Shown here: positions 9,856 to 20,283 of the stretch, one piece after another
Layout: every line of letters begins with the position of its first letter
How positions within the stretch are numbered: the stretch's first letter is position 1
DNA from: an uncultured Bacilli bacterium
Lineage (GTDB): Bacteria; Bacillota_I; Bacilli_A; RF39; UBA660
Length of the DNA stretch: 41,888 nucleotides
Assembly: GCA_947628485.1 (NCBI GenBank)
Contig: CANRAA010000003.1
Location: 1-41,888 of the forward strand
Reading direction: 5' to 3'
Translations under genes and position numbers: made by a program
The notes under the pieces: generated by a model
Database searches by the model: none
Seen by the model: only the letters and a program-made list of their open reading frames with translations
What the model was told of the DNA's origin: nothing

Positions 9856-10476
9856 ATGAAAAAATTAATCTATCTATTTTTATTTTTGGCAATATTTACT
9901 TTTACAGGATGTTCCAAAAAAGATTTAACAAATGGGGAAATCGAAAATGTTAAATATACAGAAACGGAAGAAGTAACTAATTATGTCAAAATGGTTACTA
10001 ATAAAGATAAGGTAGTAATTATGGAGTTATATCCAGATATTGCTCCCGAAACTGTGGCTAATTTTCAAAAGTTAGTCAAAGAAAAATTTTATGATGGTTT
10101 AACTTTCCACCGGGTAATTGCCGATTTTATGGTGCAAACGGGAGATCCTCTTGGTAATGGTACTGGCGGAAGTGAGGAGACTATTAAAGGGGAATTTGCC
10201 CAAAATGGTTTTAAAAATAACTTAAAACATGAAGAAGGAATAATATCGATGGCGAGACAAGAAAAAAATTTTGATAGTGCTTCTAGTCAATTCTTTATCT
10301 GTGTTAATGATAATGATAGTATTGGTTATTTAGATGGGGCTTATGCCGCTTTTGGTAAAGTAATCGCGGGTTACGATAGTATCTTAGAAATATCTAAAGT
10401 AAGAACTGATGATTATGACAAACCAATAGTTACCCAAAGTATTAAAACAATGCGTTTTGTAAATATTGAAAAATAA
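9856..10476 (+). CDS. Lipoprotein peptidyl-prolyl cis-trans isomerase (cyclophilin type)
   Basis: Lipobox FTGCS; YDGLTFHRVIADFMVQTGDP, ISMAR, SSQFFI, AFGKVI. Confidence 0.92.
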   Translation: MKKLIYLFLFLAIFTFTGCSKKDLTNGEIENVKYTETEEVTNYVKMVTNKDKVVIMELYPDIAPETVANFQKLVKEKFYDGLTFHRVIADFMVQTGDPLGNGTGGSEETIKGEFAQNGFKNNLKHEEGIISMARQEKNFDSASSQFFICVNDNDSIGYLDGAYAAFGKVIAGYDSILEISKVRTDDYDKPIVTQSIKTMRFVNIEK

Positions 10477-10495
10477 AAATTAATCAGGAGGTTTT

Positions 10496-12007
10496 ATGGA
10501 GAATTATTTTGATTTTATAATTTTTTTGGCTTTTGAAAGATATTACGATTATGAAGATAAAAGGTCTTTAACTTTTGAGGAGTTACATAATTATCGTGTT
10601 GCTCTTACCCAAGAACATGTTAGATACCATAATTTATTTTCTGGTTATGATGATGAATATTTACCGGGATTGCTTAAAGAATTTCATAATTTTGGTCTTA
10701 ATTTGTCTTTAGAAGTAGAAAGTAAATATTTTACAAATTTTTTAATTAATTATAAAGAATATTTTACTTATGATAAGACAAAAATTTATTTAAAAGAAGA
10801 TGTTGATATGGGGTCATTTGAAGATGTGAAATTTGAACTTCCTTTTTATGAAGATCCATATAATAAGTTAATATGTGGCGAATTAATTAGTCTAAGTGGT
10901 AGTTCAAAACCAATGGATGCTTTACATGCTTTTAAAATTAAAAATGAAACTTTAAAACTTATTGAATTAGAAAAAACTTTAGAAAAATATTATCATGAAT
11001 ATAAAATTATTAAAAATAGTCCTAATATAAATGTTATTTCTAAAAAAATAATAGATACTTTAACTAAAATAGGAAATTTTCCTTTTGCAAAAATTAGACG
11101 TTATCATTCTACCATTATTAGTTTATATGATCGAGATGATTATGATAACCTTAGTGAAGATATTTTAAAAGATAAATTTTATGAAATACATAGGATTAAT
11201 TTAAATCATTTATTAGCAAGTAGTTTTTATGATGCTATTTTTGGAACTAAATCTATCGCTTGTGATAAGTTGCTTTTAGATATGTCGGGTATATTTAAAT
11301 ATAAACGTTTTGAAGAAGCAAAAAATAGTGAAGAAGAGGAAGAAGAAATTGATCCATCTGATATAATGCAACCAGTTTTCCCTGATAAATTTTTAGAAGA
11401 AATGGAAAAAAGAAAAGAAGAATTAGGGGCTTATCATGATGACTATGAAGATGAAGTAGATGATGATGACGAAGAAGAAATAGAGGATGAAGAAGAGGAA
11501 GAAATTAGTGAAATAGAAATAGCAATGGAAGATATTAAACACTATTTATTTACTCAAGATATTAATCGAGCCTTTTATTTAAGATATATCATTTTAGCAC
11601 ATTATCTTATAAATAAATATGGAAATAATGAAGAATTAGAAAATGTTAAATCTCGGTTACTATTTTTATTAGATAACTATGGGGAAAGTTTAACCGAAGA
11701 AAAGAATTTTCTTAAAGTATTAGAAAGTGTTCCTTTAGATAAATTTACGAAAGAGGATTTTGAAGATTTCTACATGGTATCAAGAGTATTTTTAGTAGAA
11801 ATATTAAAGGGATATGCAGAAGTAGATATCTTAAAGAAATTAATGTACATTTCTACTTATTATTTATTAACTAAAGATATCGTCATAGATAGAATTATAA
11901 CTAAATATCAAAATACAGAAATAGGTAAAAAAGTAAAAAAAGTTATTTATAATAATGATTATAGTGATTTTATTGAAAAAGATAAAAAATTAATTAAAGA
12001 AAAATAG
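10496..12007 (+). CDS. Hypothetical protein with long acidic low-complexity segment
   Basis: 503-aa ORF; EEEEEIDPSD and DDYEDEVDDDDEEEIEDEEEEE; RBS aggagg. Confidence 0.65.
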   Translation: MENYFDFIIFLAFERYYDYEDKRSLTFEELHNYRVALTQEHVRYHNLFSGYDDEYLPGLLKEFHNFGLNLSLEVESKYFTNFLINYKEYFTYDKTKIYLKEDVDMGSFEDVKFELPFYEDPYNKLICGELISLSGSSKPMDALHAFKIKNETLKLIELEKTLEKYYHEYKIIKNSPNINVISKKIIDTLTKIGNFPFAKIRRYHSTIISLYDRDDYDNLSEDILKDKFYEIHRINLNHLLASSFYDAIFGTKSIACDKLLLDMSGIFKYKRFEEAKNSEEEEEEIDPSDIMQPVFPDKFLEEMEKRKEELGAYHDDYEDEVDDDDEEEIEDEEEEEISEIEIAMEDIKHYLFTQDINRAFYLRYIILAHYLINKYGNNEELENVKSRLLFLLDNYGESLTEEKNFLKVLESVPLDKFTKEDFEDFYMVSRVFLVEILKGYAEVDILKKLMYISTYYLLTKDIVIDRIITKYQNTEIGKKVKKVIYNNDYSDFIEKDKKLIKEK

Positions 12008-12020
12008 GTGAGGTGGGTTA

Positions 12021-12097
12021 TGTTAAATAAAGAAGGTTTAAAAAAAGAAATACCAAATAATATATATATCTAATTATGAATGAAAACTAGGAGAAAC
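12021..12097 (+). pseudogene. Decayed 5' fragment of a dCTP-deaminase-like gene (partial duplicate of 13464 onward)
   Basis: First 44 nt identical to 13464-13507, then alignable with stops to about 12097. Confidence 0.8.
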
Positions 12098-12099
12098 AA

Positions 12100-13350
12100 A
12101 TGGTGTACAATGATGTAGGGAAAAATTTTTTAATATCTGATTTAGCTGGGAAGGTTATAAGTGTTTTTAAGGATGTATTTTTAGGAATTTATTTTTTGAA
12201 AATAACACAAGGAAATATAGTTAATGTTTCTATGTATTATATAACTTTCTTTTTAACTTACTTAATTTGCTTAATAATTGTAAATAGATTACAAAAATTA
12301 AATTTAGTTTCTATGTTTAGAATAGGAATATTTTTAAGCTTAATGCAATGCATACTATTGTTAATCGTGGGCGAAAAAATTTCAAATTTTATAATTCTTT
12401 TTGCAATATTTGCAAGTATAGGAAATGCATTTTATTATTATCCCGAGCAAATATTAATAAAAAGAGTAAATAGAGAAGATGATTTTCAGAACTATATTAC
12501 TAAAGATCAAATTTTAAAATATACGATAAGCATCATACTTCCTTTTGTTTTGGGTTATTGTATTAGCAAAAATTCCTATGAATTAGCTTTTTCTGTATTA
12601 ATAGTAGTAATTTTAATTTGCTTTATTTTTTCATTGTTTATAAAAGAAATTGATTTAAAGCACGAAAAAATAAATTTAAAAAGATTTTTCACAAATATTA
12701 ATAAAAATGGTAATAGAAAAATAATAACATTATTAAGTTTTAGAACATTATTTAGAGGTCTAAGTTCTTTTGGTGTTCTATCGACACTCATTACTATTAT
12801 GACTTTTCTTGTGGTTTCAACTGAATTATCATTAGGAAGTATTAGTAGTTTTATAACTATTATTTCTATTTTAGTAATATATTGTACCAATAAATTTATA
12901 AAAAAAGAAAATTTATATAAATTATTCATTCCATTATCTATTATACAAAGTATAGTGGTTATAATACTTACATTTAGTATGATGTATTTTGATATAAATA
13001 TGATGATTCACATGGGCACAATAAATATAAGTATTGGATTTTTATTAGTACTTTTATATAATATAGTTAACGGAATAAGTAGTCCTATTTTTGAAATATC
13101 AAATTCAGTTGTATACTATGAATGTATGTGTAAACAAAATATTAATAAAGAAGATGAACCTAATTATGTTTTTTGGTTTGAAATTATGATAAATATTTCA
13201 AGGAGTTTAGGTTATTTAATTTTAATAATTGTTTCGAAAATAGGATTTAATTTAAATATTATTTCAGTTTTAATTGTAGTATTTACTTTAATGTATATAG
13301 CTTTTGCATATACATTAAAAAAAATAAATAAAGATTATTTATTAAATTAA
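12100..13350 (+). CDS. MFS-type multi-pass transporter-like membrane protein
   Basis: 416 aa, about 12 hydrophobic segments; ATA/GTA-rich codon usage unlike flanking genes. Confidence 0.7.
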   Translation: MVYNDVGKNFLISDLAGKVISVFKDVFLGIYFLKITQGNIVNVSMYYITFFLTYLICLIIVNRLQKLNLVSMFRIGIFLSLMQCILLLIVGEKISNFIILFAIFASIGNAFYYYPEQILIKRVNREDDFQNYITKDQILKYTISIILPFVLGYCISKNSYELAFSVLIVVILICFIFSLFIKEIDLKHEKINLKRFFTNINKNGNRKIITLLSFRTLFRGLSSFGVLSTLITIMTFLVVSTELSLGSISSFITIISILVIYCTNKFIKKENLYKLFIPLSIIQSIVVIILTFSMMYFDINMMIHMGTINISIGFLLVLLYNIVNGISSPIFEISNSVVYYECMCKQNINKEDEPNYVFWFEIMINISRSLGYLILIIVSKIGFNLNIISVLIVVFTLMYIAFAYTLKKINKDYLLN

Positions 13351-13463
13351 TATAAATACTATTGAAATGGATTTTTATTATTACTATAAACTGCAAAAAT
13401 AATTATATTTGTTGTTAAATAGATAATTATATATTAAACTAATTAAGTTGTTTAGGAGGTTTT

Positions 13464-14018
13464 ATGTTAAATAAAGAAGGTTTAAAAAAAGAAATACCAA
13501 ATAATATCTATGTATCTAATTGGGAAGAAAAGCTAGGAGAAAATTACATTGAAGTAACTTTAGGTGATACTTTAAAAGTTTATGATACCCCTTTTTTGGA
13601 TGTGCAAAATCCGAGTCTAACTCAAGTAATTAAAATACCCGAGGAAGGCCTTATGTTAGAGCCTAATAAACTATATTTAGGAAGAACTAATGAATATACT
13701 AAAACTTATGGGTTTGTGCCTCTTTTATCAGGAATAACTGAACTGGCTAGTTTAGGAGTGGAAATTCATATTACCGCTGGTTTTGGTGATAATGGTTTTG
13801 AAGGAACTTGGACTTTGGAAATTATATGTGCTAATCCCACCATAGTTTATCCTAATATTCCGATAGGCAGAATTTATTATTACCCTTTAATAGGTAATGG
13901 GGAAAATGTTTACCGAGGAAAATATTTTGGACAAGTTGAAGCGACGGAGTCAAGGATGGCTAAAGAATATAAAAGGGTAAAAGTGTTAGAAAAGGAAGAA
14001 CATCATGCTCACAAATAA
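13464..14018 (+). CDS. dCTP deaminase/dUTPase-fold protein (single domain, altered motif 2)
   Basis: YLGRTNEYTKTYGFVPLLSGITELASLGVEIHITAGFGDNGFEGTWTLEI; RBS aggagg. Confidence 0.75.
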   Translation: MLNKEGLKKEIPNNIYVSNWEEKLGENYIEVTLGDTLKVYDTPFLDVQNPSLTQVIKIPEEGLMLEPNKLYLGRTNEYTKTYGFVPLLSGITELASLGVEIHITAGFGDNGFEGTWTLEIICANPTIVYPNIPIGRIYYYPLIGNGENVYRGKYFGQVEATESRMAKEYKRVKVLEKEEHHAHK

Positions 14019-15027
14019 AGAAATTAAAAAACAAATAGATTTAGGAAATATTCAAATAGATAATATGCTTCATGATGCTTTAGATAAACCCAATAGTTGT
14101 CGGATTACTTTAAGTGATGAATTATATTTTTATGATTATATGGTGGTAGATACTAAAGAAAGTTATGAATATCAAGAAGAAGTATTTAAAGGGGTTATTA
14201 ATAAATTAAGAAAAACAAGAATACCAAAAAGTGGTATGCTTTTAGAACCACATAAAGTTTATTTAGCTAAGACTAATGAGTATATTAAAACTAAAGGGTA
14301 TGTTCCTGTTATGCACGGAAGAACTTCTTTATCCTTACTAGGACTTAGTATTGAACTTACGAGTGGTTATGGTACCGATAATTATGATGGACCTTTTTTA
14401 CTTAGTATAATTTGTACGAAACCCACAATAATTTATCCTAATATTGAAGTGGGCAATTTAACATTCTTTAAAAGTTTAGATGAGAAAAGCCTAGAAATTG
14501 GGATGCTTAGTGGGGATGAAATAATGAAAAGAATAACTACAGGTGATATTATAATAAATCCTGATAATAAAATATTGGTAAATCCTAATTCGGTCAATTT
14601 AAGTTTAAATCCGAAGATGGGTTATTATACGGATCCCATTTTAGATATCAAAAAAGAAAATAAAGTAGAATATTTTAATATTGGAGAAGAAGGAACTATT
14701 TTGTATCCTGATAAAACTTATTTAGGAAGAACGAATGAGTGGACCGAGACCAATAATTTAATTCCGATGATTAGTGGGCGTAGTTCTTTAGGAAGACTTG
14801 GTTACCATGTGCATTGCTCTGGAGGTATGGGTTCAATTGGGTATAAAGGTTATTTTCATTTAGGAATAAGAACAACTCTTCCTATTCGGGTTTATAAAGA
14901 TATGCTTACTTGTCAAATATATTATTTTACACCGGAAGGAGAAATAGAAAATACTTATAATGGCAGTATGCAAAATAAATGTGATGATAAATTAGGAAGT
15001 ATGTCTTATAAATTATTAAAAAAATAA
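14005..15027 (+). CDS. Tandem two-domain dCTP deaminase/dUTPase-fold protein
   Basis: VMHGRTSLSLLGL...GTDNYDGPFLLSI and MISGRSSLGRLGY...GSIGYKGYFHLGI; overlaps previous gene by 14 nt. Confidence 0.78.
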   Translation: MLTNKEIKKQIDLGNIQIDNMLHDALDKPNSCRITLSDELYFYDYMVVDTKESYEYQEEVFKGVINKLRKTRIPKSGMLLEPHKVYLAKTNEYIKTKGYVPVMHGRTSLSLLGLSIELTSGYGTDNYDGPFLLSIICTKPTIIYPNIEVGNLTFFKSLDEKSLEIGMLSGDEIMKRITTGDIIINPDNKILVNPNSVNLSLNPKMGYYTDPILDIKKENKVEYFNIGEEGTILYPDKTYLGRTNEWTETNNLIPMISGRSSLGRLGYHVHCSGGMGSIGYKGYFHLGIRTTLPIRVYKDMLTCQIYYFTPEGEIENTYNGSMQNKCDDKLGSMSYKLLKK

Positions 15028-15086
15028 GTATAAAATAAATTAATTTGGTCATAATACTACTGTAGAGGGTTAATCTCTACCATAAA

Positions 15087-15115
15087 AGGCACTTGGGTAA
15101 TGGTGTCTTTTTCGT
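15087..15115 (+). terminator. Rho-independent terminator
   Basis: AAGGCAC TTGGGTAATG GTGTCTTTTT. Confidence 0.6.
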
Positions 15116-15226
15116 ATAAAATTGTAATTTAGACTTGCAAATAATACAATTGTTTGATATATTAATTATGCTTGAAATTTATGAGAAAAAGTTTAAAATA
15201 TATAGGGAATATTGTGGTGATGGAAA

Positions 15227-18043
15227 ATGGATAAAATTGTTATAAGAGGAGCAAGAGAAAATAATTTAAAAAATGTTGATTTGGAACTACCTAAGAATAA
15301 ATTAATTGTTATGACGGGAGTTTCCGGAAGTGGTAAAAGTAGTTTAGCTTTTGATACGATTTATGCTGAAGGAGAAAGAAGATATGTGGAAAGCCTATCA
15401 GCTTATGCACGGCAATTTATTGGTTCGGGTGATAAACCGGATGTGGATTCCATTGAAGGGTTATCTCCAAGTATTTCGATTGACCAAAAAACCACCAATA
15501 AAAATCCCCGTTCAACAGTCGGAACTATAACCGAATTATACGATTATTTAAGACTTTTATTTGCGAGAATTGGGGTGCCTTATTGTCCAACGCATAAAAT
15601 ACCAATAAAAAGTCAAAGTATAGAAGAAATGACCAATAAAGTTTTAAATTTTGAAGAAGGAACGAAGATTGAAATATATTCGCCAATTGTAAGAGGGGAA
15701 AAAGGAACTCATAAAGATTTAATCGAGGACTTACGCAGCAAAGGTTTTACCAGAATTTTAGTTAATGGAACTTTATATAATAGTACGGATGAGATTACTT
15801 TAGAAAAAAATATTAAAGATGATATTTATGTTTTAATTGATAAATTAAGAGTTAGTAATGATGAGCGAAGTCGGATTTTTGAAGCCTTAGAAGTTAGTGC
15901 TAAAATGGCTCATGGTTTAGTTCTTATTAAGATAAATGATACTGAAGAACTATTAATGAGTGAGAACTATGCTTGCCCTTATTGTAATTTTTCTTTAAGT
16001 GAGTTAGAGCCAAGAATGTTTTCATTTAACTCACCATATGGGGCATGTGACGAGTGTAAGGGACTTGGTACGAAGCTTAAAATTAGTGAAGATTTATTAA
16101 TTCCCGATAAAAATAAAAGTATTAATAAAGGAGCTATTGTGGCTATCAACTTAGATAATAATATGTATATGAGTAGTTTATATACGGTATCTGAACATTA
16201 CCATATCAATTTAGATATTCCGGTTAAAGATATGCCTAAAAAAGATTTAGATATTATTTTATATGGTACCAATGATATAATGGATTTCCATTATGTAGCG
16301 AAAAATGGTAGTACCAGAGATACTAAAAGTAAATATGAAGGTATAGTTAATAATTTAGAAAGACGTTATTTAGAAACTAATTCTTCTTGGATTAGAGAAT
16401 GGATTGAAGGTTTTATGGTGGAATCCGTTTGTAATGAATGTCACGGAACTAGATTAAAAGACGAGATTTTAGCCGTTAAAATTAACAAGAAAAATATTTA
16501 TGAACTTACGGAAATGGCGATTGATGAATTAAAAGAATTTTTAGAAAATTTAAAACTTACTAATGAAGAAAAAGAGATTAGTGGCCTTCTTATTAAAGAG
16601 ATTTTAGCGAGATTAGAATTCTTAATGAATGTTGGTTTAAGTTATTTAACTTTAGCGAGAAGTGCGGCGACTTTATCAGGAGGAGAAGCCCAAAGAATAA
16701 GACTAGCTACCCAAATTGGGAGTAAACTTTCGGGTGTCTTATATGTTTTAGATGAGCCATCGATTGGTTTACATCAAAGAGATAATGAAAAACTAATTAA
16801 TTCGTTAAAAGAAATGCGGGATTTGGGGAATACCTTAATTGTGGTTGAACACGATACCGATACAATGCTCGCGGCCGATTATTTGGTTGATATTGGTCCT
16901 GGGGCTGGAGATGCTGGAGGTTATGTGGTAGCCTCTGGTACTCCAGAAGAAGTAATGCAAAATGAGAAAAGTATTACGGGTCGTTATTTAAGTGGTAAAG
17001 AAAAAATTGAAATTCCTAAGAAACATCGGAAAGGTAATGGCTTATTCTTAGAAGTAAGAGGAGCTGAAGAAAACAATTTAAATAAAATAAATGTTAAATT
17101 TCCTTTAAATAAATTCATTGTGGTAACGGGCGTTTCCGGAAGTGGTAAATCAACTTTAGTTAATGAAATACTCTATAAAACCTTACATAAAGAAATATAT
17201 CGTTCGAAAGATATTCCGGGTAAATGTAAGGGTGTTAAAGGTATCGAAAATGTTGATAAAGTAGTCAATATTAGTCAAGATGCTATTGGTAGAACGCCAA
17301 GAAGTAACCCAGCTACTTATGTGGGAGTATTCGATGATATAAGAGATGTCTTCGCTAACATGAAAGAGTCGAAAATGCGGGGATATGACAAAGGAAGATT
17401 TTCCTTTAATGTTAAAGGTGGAAGATGTGAAGCCTGTTGGGGTGATGGTGTTAAGAAAATCGAAATGCATTTCTTACCAGATGTTTATGTTCCTTGTGAT
17501 GTTTGTGGGGGTAAAAGATATAATAAAGAAACTTTGGATGTTAAATTTAAAGGCAAAAGTATTGCCGATGTTTTAGATATGCGGGTAAGTGAAGCCTTGC
17601 CATTCTTTGAAAACATTCCTAAAGTTTATGATAAATTAAAAGTTATGAATGAAGTAGGACTTTCTTATATTAAATTAGGTCAAGGAGCTCCAACCTTATC
17701 GGGTGGTGAAGCCGGAAGAGTAAAACTAGCGAAAGAACTTCAAAAGAAAGCCACAGGTAAATCGGTATTTATCTTAGATGAACCTACAACGGGACTTCAT
17801 TCGGCTGACATTAAAAAACTCCTTGAAGTTTTAAATCGAATTGTTGATAATGGCGATACCGTAATTGTTATTGAACATAACTTAGATGTGATTAAACAAG
17901 CTGACTATGTTATTGATTTAGGACCTGAAGGTGGTAAATTTGGCGGAAATGTTATTGCCACTGGTACTCCAGAAGAAGTAAGTAAAATTAAGGGATCATT
18001 TACCGGAGAATTCTTAAAGAAGATATTTGACGCTAATAAATAG
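15227..18043 (+). CDS. uvrA: Excinuclease ABC subunit A
   Basis: GARENNLKNVDLELPKNKLIVMTGVSGSGKSSLAFDTIYAEGERRYVESLSAYARQF; Cys4 zinc motifs; two ABC signatures. Confidence 0.98.
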   Translation: MDKIVIRGARENNLKNVDLELPKNKLIVMTGVSGSGKSSLAFDTIYAEGERRYVESLSAYARQFIGSGDKPDVDSIEGLSPSISIDQKTTNKNPRSTVGTITELYDYLRLLFARIGVPYCPTHKIPIKSQSIEEMTNKVLNFEEGTKIEIYSPIVRGEKGTHKDLIEDLRSKGFTRILVNGTLYNSTDEITLEKNIKDDIYVLIDKLRVSNDERSRIFEALEVSAKMAHGLVLIKINDTEELLMSENYACPYCNFSLSELEPRMFSFNSPYGACDECKGLGTKLKISEDLLIPDKNKSINKGAIVAINLDNNMYMSSLYTVSEHYHINLDIPVKDMPKKDLDIILYGTNDIMDFHYVAKNGSTRDTKSKYEGIVNNLERRYLETNSSWIREWIEGFMVESVCNECHGTRLKDEILAVKINKKNIYELTEMAIDELKEFLENLKLTNEEKEISGLLIKEILARLEFLMNVGLSYLTLARSAATLSGGEAQRIRLATQIGSKLSGVLYVLDEPSIGLHQRDNEKLINSLKEMRDLGNTLIVVEHDTDTMLAADYLVDIGPGAGDAGGYVVASGTPEEVMQNEKSITGRYLSGKEKIEIPKKHRKGNGLFLEVRGAEENNLNKINVKFPLNKFIVVTGVSGSGKSTLVNEILYKTLHKEIYRSKDIPGKCKGVKGIENVDKVVNISQDAIGRTPRSNPATYVGVFDDIRDVFANMKESKMRGYDKGRFSFNVKGGRCEACWGDGVKKIEMHFLPDVYVPCDVCGGKRYNKETLDVKFKGKSIADVLDMRVSEALPFFENIPKVYDKLKVMNEVGLSYIKLGQGAPTLSGGEAGRVKLAKELQKKATGKSVFILDEPTTGLHSADIKKLLEVLNRIVDNGDTVIVIEHNLDVIKQADYVIDLGPEGGKFGGNVIATGTPEEVSKIKGSFTGEFLKKIFDANK

Positions 18044-18067
18044 AAAACTAATTGTAAAAAAGATTTT

Positions 18068-18116
18068 AACACAATGTACCACACAAACTTGACTTATGTG
18101 GTACGTGTGTTTTTTA
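18068..18116 (+). terminator. Rho-independent terminator after uvrA
   Basis: ACACA..GTACCACA-loop-TGTGGTAC.TGTGT followed by T-run; a second hairpin (AAAGATTTCTA/TAGAATCTTTTTT) follows. Confidence 0.75.
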
Positions 18117-18175
18117 AAAAGATTTCTAGTAATAGAATCTTTTTTATGTTACAATTAATATTGGAGAGTGGAGAT

Positions 18176-18988
18176 ATGAACCCAGTGGCATTTACAATTG
18201 GTAGTTTTGAAGTTAGATGGTATTCTCTTTTATTATTAGTAGCCATGCTTATTGCCATATTACTTTTAATAAAAGAGGGTAAAAGATTTAATATTCCCAA
18301 AGACTTTTTGTTTAATTTAGCTTTTTGGGTTATTATCTTTGGTTTAATTTCGGCAAGAATTTATTATTGTGTCTTTAATTTCTCTTTATATAAAGATAAT
18401 TTACTCGATGTTTTTAAAATATGGGAAGGTGGACTTGCTATTCATGGCGGTTTAATTGGAGGCCTTATTACTCTTATCATCTATTGTAAGAGATATAATA
18501 TTAATTCCTTTAAAGTAACGGATATGACAGTTGTTCCTTTACTTTTAGCGCAAGCCATTGGAAGATGGGGTAACTTCTTTAATGGGGAAGCTCATGGAGT
18601 AGCCACGACTTATTATCATTTAAAAGAATTACATATCCCGGAAAAGATAATTGAAGGTATGAAAATTGGTAATGTTTATTATCATCCCACCTTTTTATAT
18701 GAAAGTATTTATTGTTTAATTGGTTTTATTATTTTACTTTTTGTAAGAAGAATAAAATATTTAAAAAGAGGACAACTTACATGTATCTATATGATGTATT
18801 ATTCGGTAGGACGTTTCTTTATTGAGGCTTTAAGAACGGATTCTTTAATGCTTGGCGGTTTTAGAGCGGCCCAAATAGTTTCGATTATTTTATTCTTAGT
18901 TGGTTTAATAATATTTATTGTGTTATCAAGAAAAGGTAAATTTGAAGATTTATATAATGAAGGGGAAAATAAACCCATAATGTTTTAA
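18176..18988 (+). CDS. lgt: Prolipoprotein diacylglyceryl transferase
   Basis: HGGLIGGL, QAIGRWGNFFNGEAHG, HPTFLYES; start after ggagagtggagat rather than the listed 18074 start inside the uvrA terminator. Confidence 0.95.
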   Translation: MNPVAFTIGSFEVRWYSLLLLVAMLIAILLLIKEGKRFNIPKDFLFNLAFWVIIFGLISARIYYCVFNFSLYKDNLLDVFKIWEGGLAIHGGLIGGLITLIIYCKRYNINSFKVTDMTVVPLLLAQAIGRWGNFFNGEAHGVATTYYHLKELHIPEKIIEGMKIGNVYYHPTFLYESIYCLIGFIILLFVRRIKYLKRGQLTCIYMMYYSVGRFFIEALRTDSLMLGGFRAAQIVSIILFLVGLIIFIVLSRKGKFEDLYNEGENKPIMF

Positions 18989-19000
18989 AGGAGGATTTTT

Positions 19001-19891
19001 ATGTACGATTTAATAATAATAGGAATGGGTATTGGGGGTGTTACTGCGGGTATCTATGCGAAAAGAGGCAATTTGAATGTTTTAATATTAGATAAAGGAA
19101 TGCCAGGAGGTATGCTTAATAATATTGAAAAAGTTAGTAATTACCCTGGACTTATAAATATTAAAGGAGGAGAGTTTGCTAATCTTTTATTTGATCAAGT
19201 TAAAGATTTGGAAATTCCTTATAAGTTTGAAATAGTTAATGAAATAAGAGTGGAAAATGCTAAAAAAATAGTAGTTACCGATAAAGGTGAATATGAGACG
19301 CAAAAAGTAATTATTGCGACCGGGACTAAACCTAAATATTTAGGACTAGATAATGAAAAAGATTTACTTGGAAGAGGAATAAGTACTTGTGCTACTTGTG
19401 ATGGAGCTTTCTATAAAGATAAAGATGTCGCTGTAGTTGGTTCTGGTAGTAGTGCTTTACAAGAGTCTTTGTATCTGGCTAATGTTTGTCATAAAGTCTA
19501 TCTTTTAAATAGAAAAGATAAATTTAAAGGGGAAAAGATACTCGAGAAAAAGGTCAAAGAAAAAGATAACATGGAAATTATCTATAATGTTAATATTAAA
19601 AAATATCATGAAAATGATGGTAAAATCGAAAGTATTACTTTAGATAATGAAAAAACATTAGAAGTGTCCGGAGTATTTATTTATATTGGATATAAACCTA
19701 ATACAGATTACTTACAAAATTTAAATATTTTAGATGAACAAGGTTATGTTAAAGTAGATGAGCATTTTATGACGGAGATTGATGGGGTTTATGCCATTGG
19801 CGATGTTATAAAAAAAGATATCTACCAATTAGTAACAGCGGCGAGTGATGCCATTAATGCTGTAAGTAATATTATAAAAATTAATAATTAA
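19001..19891 (+). CDS. Thioredoxin reductase-like FAD/NAD(P) oxidoreductase
   Basis: GMGIGGVTAGIYAKRG, CATCDGAFYKDKDVAVVGSGSSALQE, YAIGDV. Confidence 0.92.
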   Translation: MYDLIIIGMGIGGVTAGIYAKRGNLNVLILDKGMPGGMLNNIEKVSNYPGLINIKGGEFANLLFDQVKDLEIPYKFEIVNEIRVENAKKIVVTDKGEYETQKVIIATGTKPKYLGLDNEKDLLGRGISTCATCDGAFYKDKDVAVVGSGSSALQESLYLANVCHKVYLLNRKDKFKGEKILEKKVKEKDNMEIIYNVNIKKYHENDGKIESITLDNEKTLEVSGVFIYIGYKPNTDYLQNLNILDEQGYVKVDEHFMTEIDGVYAIGDVIKKDIYQLVTAASDAINAVSNIIKINN

Positions 19892-19895
19892 GATA

Positions 19896-19934
19896 AAAAG
19901 GTATAGCTGAGAGTTTAGTTATACCTTTTTTAAA
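19896..19934 (+). terminator. Rho-independent terminator
   Basis: AAAAAGGTATA...TATACCTTTTTT. Confidence 0.8.
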
Positions 19935-20007
19935 TATTCTAAAATATCTTTATCTTTTATCTTTTATATTTAAAATCTTTATTAATAAACGATATAATTA
20001 ATTCCAT

Positions 20008-20238
20008 TTATTTAACTATGGATTTTTTATAGGGTTTTCTTTCGTCAGTTCTATAAAGTAAATAGTCCGTACTTGTATTATATAAATCCGCTAGTTTACT
20101 TAATTTATGTAAGGGTATTTCATTAACACCTGACTCGTAACGGCTATATTGGGGTTGGGTAACTTTTAAAAATTTAGCAATTTCTATTTGAGACATATCT
20201 TTGTCTTCTCTTATCTCTTTTAATCTATTCATATACAT
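20008..20238 (-). CDS. XRE/Cro-C1-like HTH regulator
   Basis: MNRLKEIREDKDMSQIEIAKFLKVTQPQYSRYESGVNEIPLHKLSKLADLYNTSTDYLLYRTD. Confidence 0.9.
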   Translation of the reverse strand: MYMNRLKEIREDKDMSQIEIAKFLKVTQPQYSRYESGVNEIPLHKLSKLADLYNTSTDYLLYRTDERKPYKKSIVK

Positions 20239-20283
20239 TATATGTCACCTAAATATAATTTTACATTATTGCTTTTCCAAATA

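Noticed and set aside
10496-12007. Acidic-repeat protein as a special system component
   Set aside because: The acidic stretch is low complexity only; no recognisable domain or context to support more than hypothetical.
17183-17576. ORFs 17183-17470(-) and 17385-17576(+)
   Set aside because: Lie inside uvrA, which has a complete conserved frame.
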